From: Chloroflexota bacterium
GTDB lineage: Bacteria > Chloroflexota > Anaerolineae > Anaerolineales > UBA4823
Assembly: GCA_023395675.1 (NCBI GenBank)
Contig: JAEWYL010000205.1
Coordinates: 1-43,533, forward strand
Direction of reading: 5' to 3'
DNA: 43,533 nt
Shown here: positions 15,770 to 22,542 of the stretch, piece after piece
Position numbering within the stretch: position 1 is the stretch's first letter
Layout of the letters: each line of letters opens with the position of its first letter
The notes under the pieces: generated by a model
Told to the model about the DNA's origin: nothing
The model's input: the letters and a program-made list of their open reading frames with translations, nothing else
Databases searched by the model: none
Made by a program: the position numbers and the translations under genes

Positions 15770-16261
15770 TTATTCGTAGCGGGCCAGAATGCCGGGCACC
15801 TGTTCGGGCCGGACATTGCCGTATACGTCCTCGTCGATCAGCATCACCGGGCCTACCCCGCAGATCCCCAGGCAGCTGGTGGTGATCAGGGACCATTTCT
15901 TGTCGGGAGTGGTTTCGCCGGGTTCGAGCTGCAGGGCCTCTTTCACCGCTCCGAACAGCTCGCGTCCGCCCATTACGTGGCAGGGGGCACTCTCGCAGAA
16001 GCGCACCACGTGTTTTCCAAGCGGCTTCGTGGACAGCATCTCGTAAAAACTGGCTACCGCGAAGAGCTGCCCTTCCGAAACGCGCACGCTGGCGTTCCGC
16101 AGCTGTTTGCGCACTTCCACAAAAGCTTCCGGAGGGATATAGCCTAACGCGCGGTTCACCTCGCTGAGGATCGGGATGATGGCATCTCCATGGGCGCCGT
16201 GGAGCCTGATGGCCTCCTGGACGACTCCGGTGACATCTTTCTGGTTTATTTCGACCGACAT
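15770..16261 (-). CDS. hoxE: HoxE/NuoE-like [2Fe-2S] subunit
   Basis: Thioredoxin-like [2Fe-2S] protein of the diaphorase module, 163 residues. The four ligands Cys89, Cys94, Cys130 and Cys134 are present (CESAPC and CLGIC). YIPPEAFVEV and SFYEMLST are family landmarks. The ATG at 16261 has AGGAGG five bases upstream; the open frame extends 38 more codons with no better start. It is the first gene of the hoxEFUYH block, separated from the preceding diaphorase by a strong hairpin. Confidence 0.92.
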   Translation of the reverse strand: MSVEINQKDVTGVVQEAIRLHGAHGDAIIPILSEVNRALGYIPPEAFVEVRKQLRNASVRVSEGQLFAVASFYEMLSTKPLGKHVVRFCESAPCHVMGGRELFGAVKEALQLEPGETTPDKKWSLITTSCLGICGVGPVMLIDEDVYGNVRPEQVPGILARYE

Positions 16262-16331
16262 TGGTCCTCCTGGAACGGGTTCAGACGATCTTTTCGCCGG
16301 TTCTGGATCAATTAATCCGTCTCTGCTGCCC

Positions 16332-16373
16332 GGTTCCGGCAGGGCCGTGCTGGCCCTGACCGGATCCGGAACC
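16332..16373 (-). other. Intercistronic hairpin between the Hnd and Hox blocks
   Basis: Two nested stems, GGTTCCGG/CCGGAACC (8 bp) and CAGGGCC/GGCCCTG (7 bp, AGCAC loop), lie just after the HndC-like stop codon. There is no T-tract. It may set relative mRNA stability or expression of the two modules. Confidence 0.5.
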
Positions 16374-16384
16374 ATCTCGGCGTC

Positions 16385-18169
16385 TTAAGAAAGCACCTGG
16401 ATGGAGTTGAAGTTGCAGACCTGCATGCAGATACCGCAGCGGATGCAGGTTTCGACATCAATCTCATGCGGCTGGCGCCGCTCGCCGTGGATGGCCTCCA
16501 CCGGGCAGTTGCGGGCGCAGACCATACAACCGGTGCAGATATCCTTCTGGATCTCGTAGCGGATCAGCGGCTTGCAGACCTTTGCCGGGCAGCGCTTCTC
16601 GTTGATATGCGCCTCATACTCATCCCGGAAGAACTTCAAGGTGCTGATAACGGGGTTCGGCGCGCCCTGGCCCAGGCCGCACAGGCTGGTGGTGGTGATC
16701 TGCGAGCACAGGTCATCGAGCAGGTCCAGGTCCGAAGGCTGGCCCTCGCCCGAGCAGATGCGCTCCAGGGTCTCCAGCAGGCGGCGGGTGCCCACCCGGC
16801 AGGGGGTGCATTTACCGCAGGATTCGTCCTGGGTGAAATCCATGAAGTAGCGGGCGATATCCACCATGCAGGTATCTTCGTCCATCACGACGAAGCCGCC
16901 CGAGCCCATCATCGCCCCGGCTTTTACCAGGGCTTCGTAGTCCACCGGAAGGTCCAGGTAATCTGCCGGAAGGCAGCCGCCCATCGGGCCGCCGATCTGG
17001 ACGGCTTTGATGGCTTTTCCGTTCGGGATGCCGCCGCCGACGTCGTAAACCACCTCGCGCAGCGTCATGCCCAACGGGACCTCAACCAGGCCGGTATTGT
17101 TCACGTCGCCGGCGATGGCGAAGGTCTTGGTGCCCTTCGAGCGCTCGGTCCCCATGCTGGCGAACCATTCCGGCCCGTTCAGGATAATCTGGGGGATATT
17201 GGCGTAGGTCTCGACGTTGTTGTTGTTGGTCGGTTTGTGCCACACACCCTTGACCGAGGGGTAGGGCGGGCGGGGGTGAGGCTCGCCGCGCTTGCCCTCG
17301 ATGGAGGCGATCAGCGCCGTCTCTTCACCGCAGACGAAAGCGCCGGCGCCTTTGCGCACTTCCATGTCGAAGGAGAAGCCGCTGCCCAGAATATCCTCGC
17401 CCAGCAGGCCCAGGGAACGGGCCTGTTCGATGGCGATGTTCAGGGTGCGCACGGCGATCGGGTACTCGGCCCGGCAGTAGATATAGCCGAAGCGCGCCCC
17501 GATGGCGTATGCGGCGATCACCATGCCCTCGATCACCGAATGGGGATCGCCTTCCAGGACGCGGCGGTTCATGAACGCGCCCGGGTCGCCCTCATCGGCG
17601 TTGCAGGTCAGGTATTTGGGGAAGTCAGGCACATTGCGCGTCAGCTCCCATTTTTTGGCGGCCGGGAACCCGGCTCCACCGCGGCCGCGCAGCCCGGACG
17701 CCATGACCGTCTCGATCACCTGCTCCGGAGTCATCTCCGTCAGCACTCTGGCCAGGGCGGCGTAGCCGTCTTCGGCAATATAATCCTCGATGTTCTCGGG
17801 ATCAATATTGCCGCAGTTGCGCAGCACCACGCGCACCTCTTTGGGTTTCGGCGGGCCGAGCTCTTCGTCCTTTGAAACCGCCAGCGGCAGCCGGTATTTC
17901 TCCACCACCCGGCCTTTGAGGAAATGCTCCTCGACCAGGAAAGGGATATCGTCTTCGGTCAGGCCGGCATAGTGGATTCCCTCGGGATATACCATCATCT
18001 CCGGGCCGGAGGCGCAGCCGCCGATGCGGGAAGTCTCCAGCACCTGCACCTCTTCAATCAGCCCCTGAGCGACCAGTTCGTCTTGCAGGGCGTCCATCAC
18101 CTGATGGGCGCCGTGAGCCAGGCACTCGGGGTCTGCACACACGAGTACGTGAGAGCGGTAATAGTGCAT
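16385..18169 (-). CDS. HndC/HydB-like NAD(P)H flavoprotein with ferredoxin domain
   Basis: 594-residue NuoF-family subunit of the type found in NAD(P)- and ferredoxin-linked (often bifurcating) hydrogenases and formate dehydrogenases. Order: thioredoxin-like domain (about 1-95), FMN/NADH domain (GRGGAGFPAAKKW, CNADEGDPGAFM), [4Fe-4S] (ESCGKCTPCR, TSLCGLGQ), then a C-terminal 2x[4Fe-4S] ferredoxin domain (CTGCMVCARNC, CIRCGICMQVC). In the N-terminal domain Cys11, Cys16 and Cys52 are present, but the third ligand of the usual TGCxGxC is Arg48, so the [2Fe-2S] may be absent or altered. It begins two bases after the HndB-like stop, indicating translational coupling. Confidence 0.92.
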   Translation of the reverse strand: MHYYRSHVLVCADPECLAHGAHQVMDALQDELVAQGLIEEVQVLETSRIGGCASGPEMMVYPEGIHYAGLTEDDIPFLVEEHFLKGRVVEKYRLPLAVSKDEELGPPKPKEVRVVLRNCGNIDPENIEDYIAEDGYAALARVLTEMTPEQVIETVMASGLRGRGGAGFPAAKKWELTRNVPDFPKYLTCNADEGDPGAFMNRRVLEGDPHSVIEGMVIAAYAIGARFGYIYCRAEYPIAVRTLNIAIEQARSLGLLGEDILGSGFSFDMEVRKGAGAFVCGEETALIASIEGKRGEPHPRPPYPSVKGVWHKPTNNNNVETYANIPQIILNGPEWFASMGTERSKGTKTFAIAGDVNNTGLVEVPLGMTLREVVYDVGGGIPNGKAIKAVQIGGPMGGCLPADYLDLPVDYEALVKAGAMMGSGGFVVMDEDTCMVDIARYFMDFTQDESCGKCTPCRVGTRRLLETLERICSGEGQPSDLDLLDDLCSQITTTSLCGLGQGAPNPVISTLKFFRDEYEAHINEKRCPAKVCKPLIRYEIQKDICTGCMVCARNCPVEAIHGERRQPHEIDVETCIRCGICMQVCNFNSIQVLS

Positions 18170-18171
18170 TC

Positions 18172-18540
18172 TTATGCCTCGATCGTGAATTCCTTGACCG
18201 GCTGGCCTCCGAGGACGTGTTCCTTCAAGATCCGTATCGCCACCTCAGGGGTTACCTTGCCGTAGGTTACTTTGGGATTTTCGCCAACCGTCACCTGTAC
18301 GATCGGTTCGCGTTCGCACAGCCCGATGCAGCCGGTTTGGGTCACTACAATGCCGCTCAGGTTGTCAGTTTCAATCTGGTTGAGAAGCGCCTTCATGGTG
18401 TCACGCGCGCCTGCGGCGATCCCGCAGGTGCCCATGGCGACGACCACCTGGGCCTGCCCTTCGGCAGTCTTTACTCTGCGCTTCTCCAGCGCTTCTTCTC
18501 TCAGGCGCTTCAGGTCTTCGATGGATTTGATCGCGGTCAT
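18172..18540 (-). CDS. HndB-like thioredoxin-fold [2Fe-2S] protein
   Basis: 122-residue subunit resembling HndB of NADP-reducing hydrogenases. An N-terminal helix (SIEDLKRLREEALEKRR) precedes a thioredoxin-like ferredoxin fold with MGTCGIAAGARD (Cys39) and TQTGCIGLCEREP (Cys71, Cys75), the usual family pattern. It is thought to shuttle electrons within the diaphorase. AAGGAG lies seven bases before the ATG. It lies between the ATPase and the HndC-like gene. Confidence 0.88.
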   Translation of the reverse strand: MTAIKSIEDLKRLREEALEKRRVKTAEGQAQVVVAMGTCGIAAGARDTMKALLNQIETDNLSGIVVTQTGCIGLCEREPIVQVTVGENPKVTYGKVTPEVAIRILKEHVLGGQPVKEFTIEA

Positions 18541-18609
18541 CGGTATTCTCCTTCGTATCGTTCAAATCGCCAAATTCTGGCTCTGCCGGGCTGGTGCCGC
18601 CTTGCTGGC

Positions 18610-19230
18610 TCACCGGCCGGAGCTTGTTTCTGTCTCAAGTGCTGAAAAAATCCCGGCGCGGGCTGCCACAGCCTCCCGCACCTGCGCTTCACCGGCTTCC
18701 AGGCTCTCGCGCAGGTAGCGCAGCACCTCCGGCTCGGTGAGGGGGAGGTCGCCCAGGGCCTCTTTCAACTCCCGGTCGTCAAAGCGGAAGTCCACCGGGG
18801 AAAGCTCTCCCGGGAGGTCCGCCCCGTATTCGAACACCCAATGCACCTGCGGGTGAGCGATCAGCAGGGTCAGCCAGGTGCTCGCCAGGTCGCCAAGCGG
18901 CATGCGGTCAATATGGCTGTGCTGGAACCACACCCTCAGCGTTGTTCCCTGGCCCGGGGCGGTCTCGAGCTCCAGACCGCCGCAGCAGGCCTCGGCGGCC
19001 GCTTTGAGCAGCGGGATGCCCAGGCCCACCTTGCGGGTGGTGCGGCTGGTGGTGAAAGGATCGCTCACGCAGGCCGCCAGGGCGGCGTCCATGCCGCGCC
19101 CATCGTCCCGGACAGAGGCGCTGAGCCGGTCGCCGGCCAGGTCTTCGCGCACAGAGACCGTCACGCTGCCGGCTTCCGCGGCGGTCGAGTTCTCTGCAAT
19201 ATCCAGGAGGTGGAGGGCGATCTCTCTCAT
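18610..19230 (-). CDS. HATPase_c (histidine-kinase-like ATP-binding) protein
   Basis: 206-residue soluble protein with a GHKL ATP-binding fold. The N box is LLDIAENSTAAEAG (about 8-21), G1 is VRDDGRGMD (about 40-48), and G2 is VGLGIPLL (about 68-75), followed by GQGTTLRVWF. There is no dimerisation/phospho-His domain, so it is not a complete sensor kinase. Such proteins are regularly encoded between the NuoE-like and HndB-like genes of [FeFe] hydrogenase operons. Its role is unknown; nucleotide-dependent regulation or assembly is inference. The C-terminal 80 residues are unassigned. Confidence 0.82.
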   Translation of the reverse strand: MREIALHLLDIAENSTAAEAGSVTVSVREDLAGDRLSASVRDDGRGMDAALAACVSDPFTTSRTTRKVGLGIPLLKAAAEACCGGLELETAPGQGTTLRVWFQHSHIDRMPLGDLASTWLTLLIAHPQVHWVFEYGADLPGELSPVDFRFDDRELKEALGDLPLTEPEVLRYLRESLEAGEAQVREAVAARAGIFSALETETSSGR

Positions 19231-19244
19231 CGGCGTTCCGGGTT

Positions 19245-19751
19245 CTAGTCCTGCACCTTCTTCAAGAGCTGCGGGACCTTATTCGGGCGCACGCGCCCGG
19301 TCACTTCTTCGTCAACCACGATCACCGGCGCCTGGGAACAGGCCCCCACGCAGCGGCAGATCTCCAGGGTCACGTTACCGTCCGCGGTGGTCTGGCCGAT
19401 GTCAATCCCGAGGGCCTGCTTGGCCTTCTCGATCAGCTGCGGCATCCCGCCCACGTAGCAGGCCGTACCCATGCAAAACTTGATGGTGTGCTTGCCTCGC
19501 GGCTGGGTGGTGAAGAACGAATAAAAAGTGACCACCCCGTGGATGGAACCGACGGGCACATTCAGCTTCTGGGCAACGTAAGCCTGCATCGGCTCGGTAA
19601 TAAAGCCAATCTGGCTCTGCAGTTCGTTCAGAACGACCATCGTGGCTCCGGGGATGGTGCCGTTCTCCTCCAGGATCTGGTCGATCACGGCCCGTTTTTC
19701 CGGTACCACCAGCGGATCGTTGGCTGGAATGTTCTCTAACAGTTTCGTCAT
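19245..19751 (-). CDS. HndA/NuoE-like [2Fe-2S] subunit
   Basis: 168-residue NuoE-family protein that completes the Hnd-type diaphorase with the HndB- and HndC-like subunits. The ligands are Cys93, Cys98, Cys134 and Cys138 (CMGTAC and CVGAC). GVVTFYSFFTTQPRGKH is typical of the family. The ATG at 19751 has GGAG five bases upstream; twelve further upstream codons are open but lack a site. It is clearly distinct from the second NuoE-like protein (HoxE) in the same cluster. Confidence 0.92.
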   Translation of the reverse strand: MTKLLENIPANDPLVVPEKRAVIDQILEENGTIPGATMVVLNELQSQIGFITEPMQAYVAQKLNVPVGSIHGVVTFYSFFTTQPRGKHTIKFCMGTACYVGGMPQLIEKAKQALGIDIGQTTADGNVTLEICRCVGACSQAPVIVVDEEVTGRVRPNKVPQLLKKVQD

Positions 19752-19771
19752 GTTGACTCCGATTCTCCTGC

Positions 19772-19818
19772 TTGTGAAATTCAGCACAAGTTTAACTTAC
19801 TTGGTCTGGTTTCGTCAG
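19772..19818 (-). promoter_or_regulatory. Candidate internal promoter with palindromic operator
   Basis: CTGACG (19813-19818) and TAAACT (19789-19794) are 18 bases apart on the minus strand and point toward the HndA-like gene. The 18-bp near-palindrome TTGTGCTGAATTTCACAA (19772-19789) overlaps the expected start site near 19782 and resembles a Crp/Fnr-family site (TGTG-N8-CACA). Its position would suit repression. Confidence 0.35.
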
Positions 19819-19909
19819 ATAACGAATGTCATCTGTAGCACTGAAGGTTGTCCATAATGCGCGCAGGATGGCAGGCTTCCGATCAGACAGCCCCATACCA
19901 CCCTGTGCT

Positions 19910-20653
19910 TTAGAGGATGCGGAGCGAGCGCCCCGCTTCTCCACGCAGGGCCAGGCGGAGCTCGTCCACGCAGGGAGCCTGCAGCTCCAGGCGGTTGGCT
20001 CCCAGAATTTCTTCCAGGCGGTGGGCGTCGCCCCCCTGGAGCAGCGGGTAACCCTCGATTTGCGGGAACTTACGCCCGGCCTCAGCGGGGCTGTGGTGGC
20101 GAGAGATCTCCAGCCCCTCGGCTTCCAGGTCGGGGGGGACCAGGCCCAGGTTGGCGATCAGCCCGAAGGCTTTGCGGTCTACGTGGGCCGGGACGGCCAG
20201 ACCGCCCAGCGCGCGCACCCCTGCGAAGACCTCTTCGATGCTCAGGGCCGCGGAGGTGAGCAGCAGGCGCTCTTCTCGCCGCAGGAAGTCGCCCGTCTCG
20301 TCCACCACGAACTGCTCCCCGAAGAAATCAATATTGTTCTCGATCTGCGGCAGGGCCCGGTCCACCTGCGCCTGCCAGGCCTCCAGCTGTTCGATCCGGT
20401 CGAACAGGCAGAGCACGTGCACTTCCTCCTGGGTCTGGAGCTCCATCCCCGGCAGGACGGTCAGGGCGCTGCCCTGCGCCGCCCGCTGCACAGCCCTGAC
20501 GTTGGCGCTGGCGTTGTGATCCGTTACCGCGATCAGGTGGATGCCGCGCTCCAGCACCTCCTGCACGATCAGGGGAGGGATCATCTCGACCTCGGCGCAG
20601 GGAGAGAGGACGGTGTGGATATGAAGTTCAGCCCGGTAAACCTGCATCACCAT
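19910..20653 (-). CDS. PHP-domain metal-dependent phosphoesterase-like protein
   Basis: 247-residue protein of the polymerase/histidinol-phosphatase fold. HIHT (His11, His13), VTDHNAS (about 43-49), VPAHVDR (about 154-160) and QGGDAHR (about 216-222) supply the expected metal ligands, so it should be catalytically competent. The substrate is unknown; small phosphoesters or nucleotides are likely from family knowledge. Close relatives occur with DRTGG and HATPase genes beside Hnd-type hydrogenase operons. A GGAG lies four bases before the ATG at 20653; a second ATG two codons later is also possible. Confidence 0.83.
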   Translation of the reverse strand: MVMQVYRAELHIHTVLSPCAEVEMIPPLIVQEVLERGIHLIAVTDHNASANVRAVQRAAQGSALTVLPGMELQTQEEVHVLCLFDRIEQLEAWQAQVDRALPQIENNIDFFGEQFVVDETGDFLRREERLLLTSAALSIEEVFAGVRALGGLAVPAHVDRKAFGLIANLGLVPPDLEAEGLEISRHHSPAEAGRKFPQIEGYPLLQGGDAHRLEEILGANRLELQAPCVDELRLALRGEAGRSLRIL

Positions 20654-20692
20654 CGTGCTCCACTCGCTTCCACCCTGCCTGTCCCGGCTCTC

Positions 20693-21043
20693 TCAGGCCT
20701 CCTCGGTGCGCAGTCCCAGCTTCCACAACCTGCCCACCACCTCGAAGGAGGGGCGGGAGGTGGAGAGCAGGGTCACTCCCTGCTGGTTGGCTTTTTCAAT
20801 GGTGGCGGCATCGGGGCGCGCCCCCTCGGTGATGATCACCGCGCTGAGGTCCAGCAGCCGGGCGACGGCGACAATATTGATATGCGCCTGCAGGGTGACC
20901 CACAGGTGCCCGCTTTTCGCGCCTGCCATGACACAGGACAGCAGGTCGGATACATAGCCGCCTGTGGGCGTGGTTTCTACGAAATTCGCCGGTTCAGTCA
21001 GGATCAACAGGTCGAGCTCTTCGATAATTTTTTGCAGTGTCAT
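20693..21043 (-). CDS. DRTGG-domain protein (second copy)
   Basis: 116-residue single-domain protein of the DRTGG family (the domain also found in some phosphotransacetylases and CobB-like proteins). A central PTGGYVSDLLSCVMAGAKSG (about 26-45) is the recognisable motif. It is homologous to the protein at 22125-22499. Ligand binding, perhaps nucleotide, is suspected, but no reaction is known. AGGAG lies six bases before the ATG, directly beside palindromic repeat copy B. Confidence 0.72.
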   Translation of the reverse strand: MTLQKIIEELDLLILTEPANFVETTPTGGYVSDLLSCVMAGAKSGHLWVTLQAHINIVAVARLLDLSAVIITEGARPDAATIEKANQQGVTLLSTSRPSFEVVGRLWKLGLRTEEA

Positions 21044-21058
21044 GGTTAACTCCTAAGT

Positions 21059-21138
21059 ACCTATCCGAAAAATTCTATGTTGTGATGGGGGGCGCAGCCC
21101 CCCGTCACAACCACAAATCATATATTTTTAGGATAGGT
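21059..21138 (-). repeat. Palindromic intergenic repeat, copy B
   Basis: 80 bp with ends ACCTATCC and GGATAGGT and an inner long hairpin around GGGGGGCGCAGCCCCCC flanked by GTTGTGA and TCACAAC. It fills the gap between the CBS/ATPase gene and the second DRTGG gene, one base from the former's stop codon, and would be transcribed with the cluster. Confidence 0.88.
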
Positions 21139-21139
21139 T

Positions 21140-22132
21140 CTACGCCTCTGCAGATTCGCGGAAACTGTCTCGCTCCTGCAGGTAAATGTACATCTCCAGC
21201 CGGGTCCCCTTCCCGGGCTCCGATTCCAGCAGCATGCGGTCTACACAGCGCTGAATGTTCGGCAGCCCCATGCCTGCCCCAAAACCCAGCTCGCGGATCT
21301 CCTCTGTGGCGGTGGAATAGCCCGTCTGCAGGGCCAGGTTCACATCCGGGATACCGGGACCGCCGTCCACCGCCTGCATCTTTATACGGTGCGGCTCGAT
21401 CTCCACCTTGATCATCCCGCCGCTGTTGGTGTGGATGATCAGGTTCATCTCCGCCTCGTACACCGCTATGCCGCAGCGCCGGGCAATCTGGGGGTTGGCG
21501 CCCAGGCGCACCAGGGCCCGCTTGATGCTGCTGGAAGCGTTGCCTCCGTGGATGAAATCACCCGCCTTGATGTGGTAGCGCAGAATCAGACTGGTGCGGT
21601 TCGAATAGATATCCTCAAACAGGTGGCTGGCCCGGTAGCGCCGCACCTCTTCCTCGTGAATATCCTTCTGCAGCGCCTCCAGCACACCGCGAGTGATATC
21701 CCCTTTGGTGATCATGCCCACCAGCTCGCCGTGCTCATCCACCACCGGCAGGCGCCCGACCTTGAAGCGGGCGAAGGTCTCGACCGCTTCGATCAGCGGG
21801 TCGAACTCGTTCACCTTGATCACCCGGCTGCTCATATAATCTCGCACCGGGGCGCCCAGGTCCATATCGGTCATCGCCCGGATCAAATCTTCCAGGCTGA
21901 CCACCCCCACCAGAGTCCCATCCTCGAGCACCGGCATACCGGAGATCTGCTCCTGGCGCAGCAGCTCGAGCACGGCGCGCATGCTGAGCTCCGGGGAGAC
22001 GAACTTCACCGCCCGGGTCATCGCTTCCCGGATCTTGATATCGTAAGCGAGTTCTTCGACCCGGGTGATCTCCTTCGCGTCCTGGTCTGTGATCACCCTG
22101 CGAGATGTGGTGGGGGAATCGGGATCAGTCAT
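21140..22132 (-). CDS. Tandem CBS domains fused to an RsbW-like ATPase domain
   Basis: 330-residue soluble regulatory protein. Two CBS repeats (about 33-90 and 96-150; GRLPVVDEHGELVGMITKGDI is typical) form an adenine-nucleotide-sensing Bateman module. A HATPase_c domain of the anti-sigma/serine kinase kind (about 180-325) follows, with AVYEAEMNLIIHT (N box), VDGGPGIPD (G1) and GFGAGMGLPNIQRC (G2). The ATG at 22132 overlaps the upstream DRTGG gene by eight bases; longer open frame upstream is low-complexity shadow of that gene. It may report energy charge to the redox enzymes encoded next to it; that role is inferred. Confidence 0.82.
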   Translation of the reverse strand: MTDPDSPTTSRRVITDQDAKEITRVEELAYDIKIREAMTRAVKFVSPELSMRAVLELLRQEQISGMPVLEDGTLVGVVSLEDLIRAMTDMDLGAPVRDYMSSRVIKVNEFDPLIEAVETFARFKVGRLPVVDEHGELVGMITKGDITRGVLEALQKDIHEEEVRRYRASHLFEDIYSNRTSLILRYHIKAGDFIHGGNASSSIKRALVRLGANPQIARRCGIAVYEAEMNLIIHTNSGGMIKVEIEPHRIKMQAVDGGPGIPDVNLALQTGYSTATEEIRELGFGAGMGLPNIQRCVDRMLLESEPGKGTRLEMYIYLQERDSFRESAEA

Positions 22133-22499
22133 CACACTGCTGCTGCTGCAGGTTCCGCTCCATGCTCGGCAGCCCCGCTTCAAAAAGACGCCCGCACAGC
22201 TCGAACATGCCGTACGGGCTTGAGATGAGCGGGATGCCCTCCCGCTCGGCCAGCTGTATGGTTTCGTTGGGCGGCTGCTTGCCGCGCACCAGGATGATGG
22301 CGCGCACATCCGCCATCATCGCCGTCCGCACCACCTGCGGGTTGCACAGGCCGGTGAGCAGGATGGCGTTCGGCTGGATGGAGGCCAGCACGTCGCTCAT
22401 CAGGTCCGCGCCGCAGCCCCCGCTGACTTCGCAGTTCAGGTCGGCTCCATCTGAACAGACAGAGCCTTCGATTAGTTCAATGATCTTCTTCAGCTTCAT
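22125..22499 (-). CDS. DRTGG-domain protein (first copy)
   Basis: 124-residue protein related to the DRTGG protein at 20693-21043. MKLKKIIELIEG at the start and SGGCGADLMSDVLASIQPNA (about 25-44) align with it. IPLISSPYGMFELCGRL near the end corresponds to VTLLSTSRPSFEVVGRL. The ATG at 22499 was chosen from the homology; the Shine-Dalgarno is weak, so it may depend on translation of fdhD 43 bases upstream. Its function is unknown. Confidence 0.7.
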   Translation of the reverse strand: MKLKKIIELIEGSVCSDGADLNCEVSGGCGADLMSDVLASIQPNAILLTGLCNPQVVRTAMMADVRAIILVRGKQPPNETIQLAEREGIPLISSPYGMFELCGRLFEAGLPSMERNLQQQQCDD

Positions 22500-22542
22500 G
22501 GATTTTGACCGCCAACAAGTTCCGTGCGCAACAAAGGCGACC

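Noticed and set aside
16385..19751. Hnd block as part of a complete [FeFe] hydrogenase
   Set aside because: No protein in the window has the H-cluster motifs of the [FeFe] catalytic subunit (such as TSCCPxW). The downstream catalytic subunits are HoxH and formate dehydrogenase.
21059..21138. Palindromic repeats as CRISPR units or as ordinary terminators
   Set aside because: They are dispersed single copies tens of kilobases apart without spacers, and they lack the T-tract of an intrinsic terminator next to the GC-rich stem.
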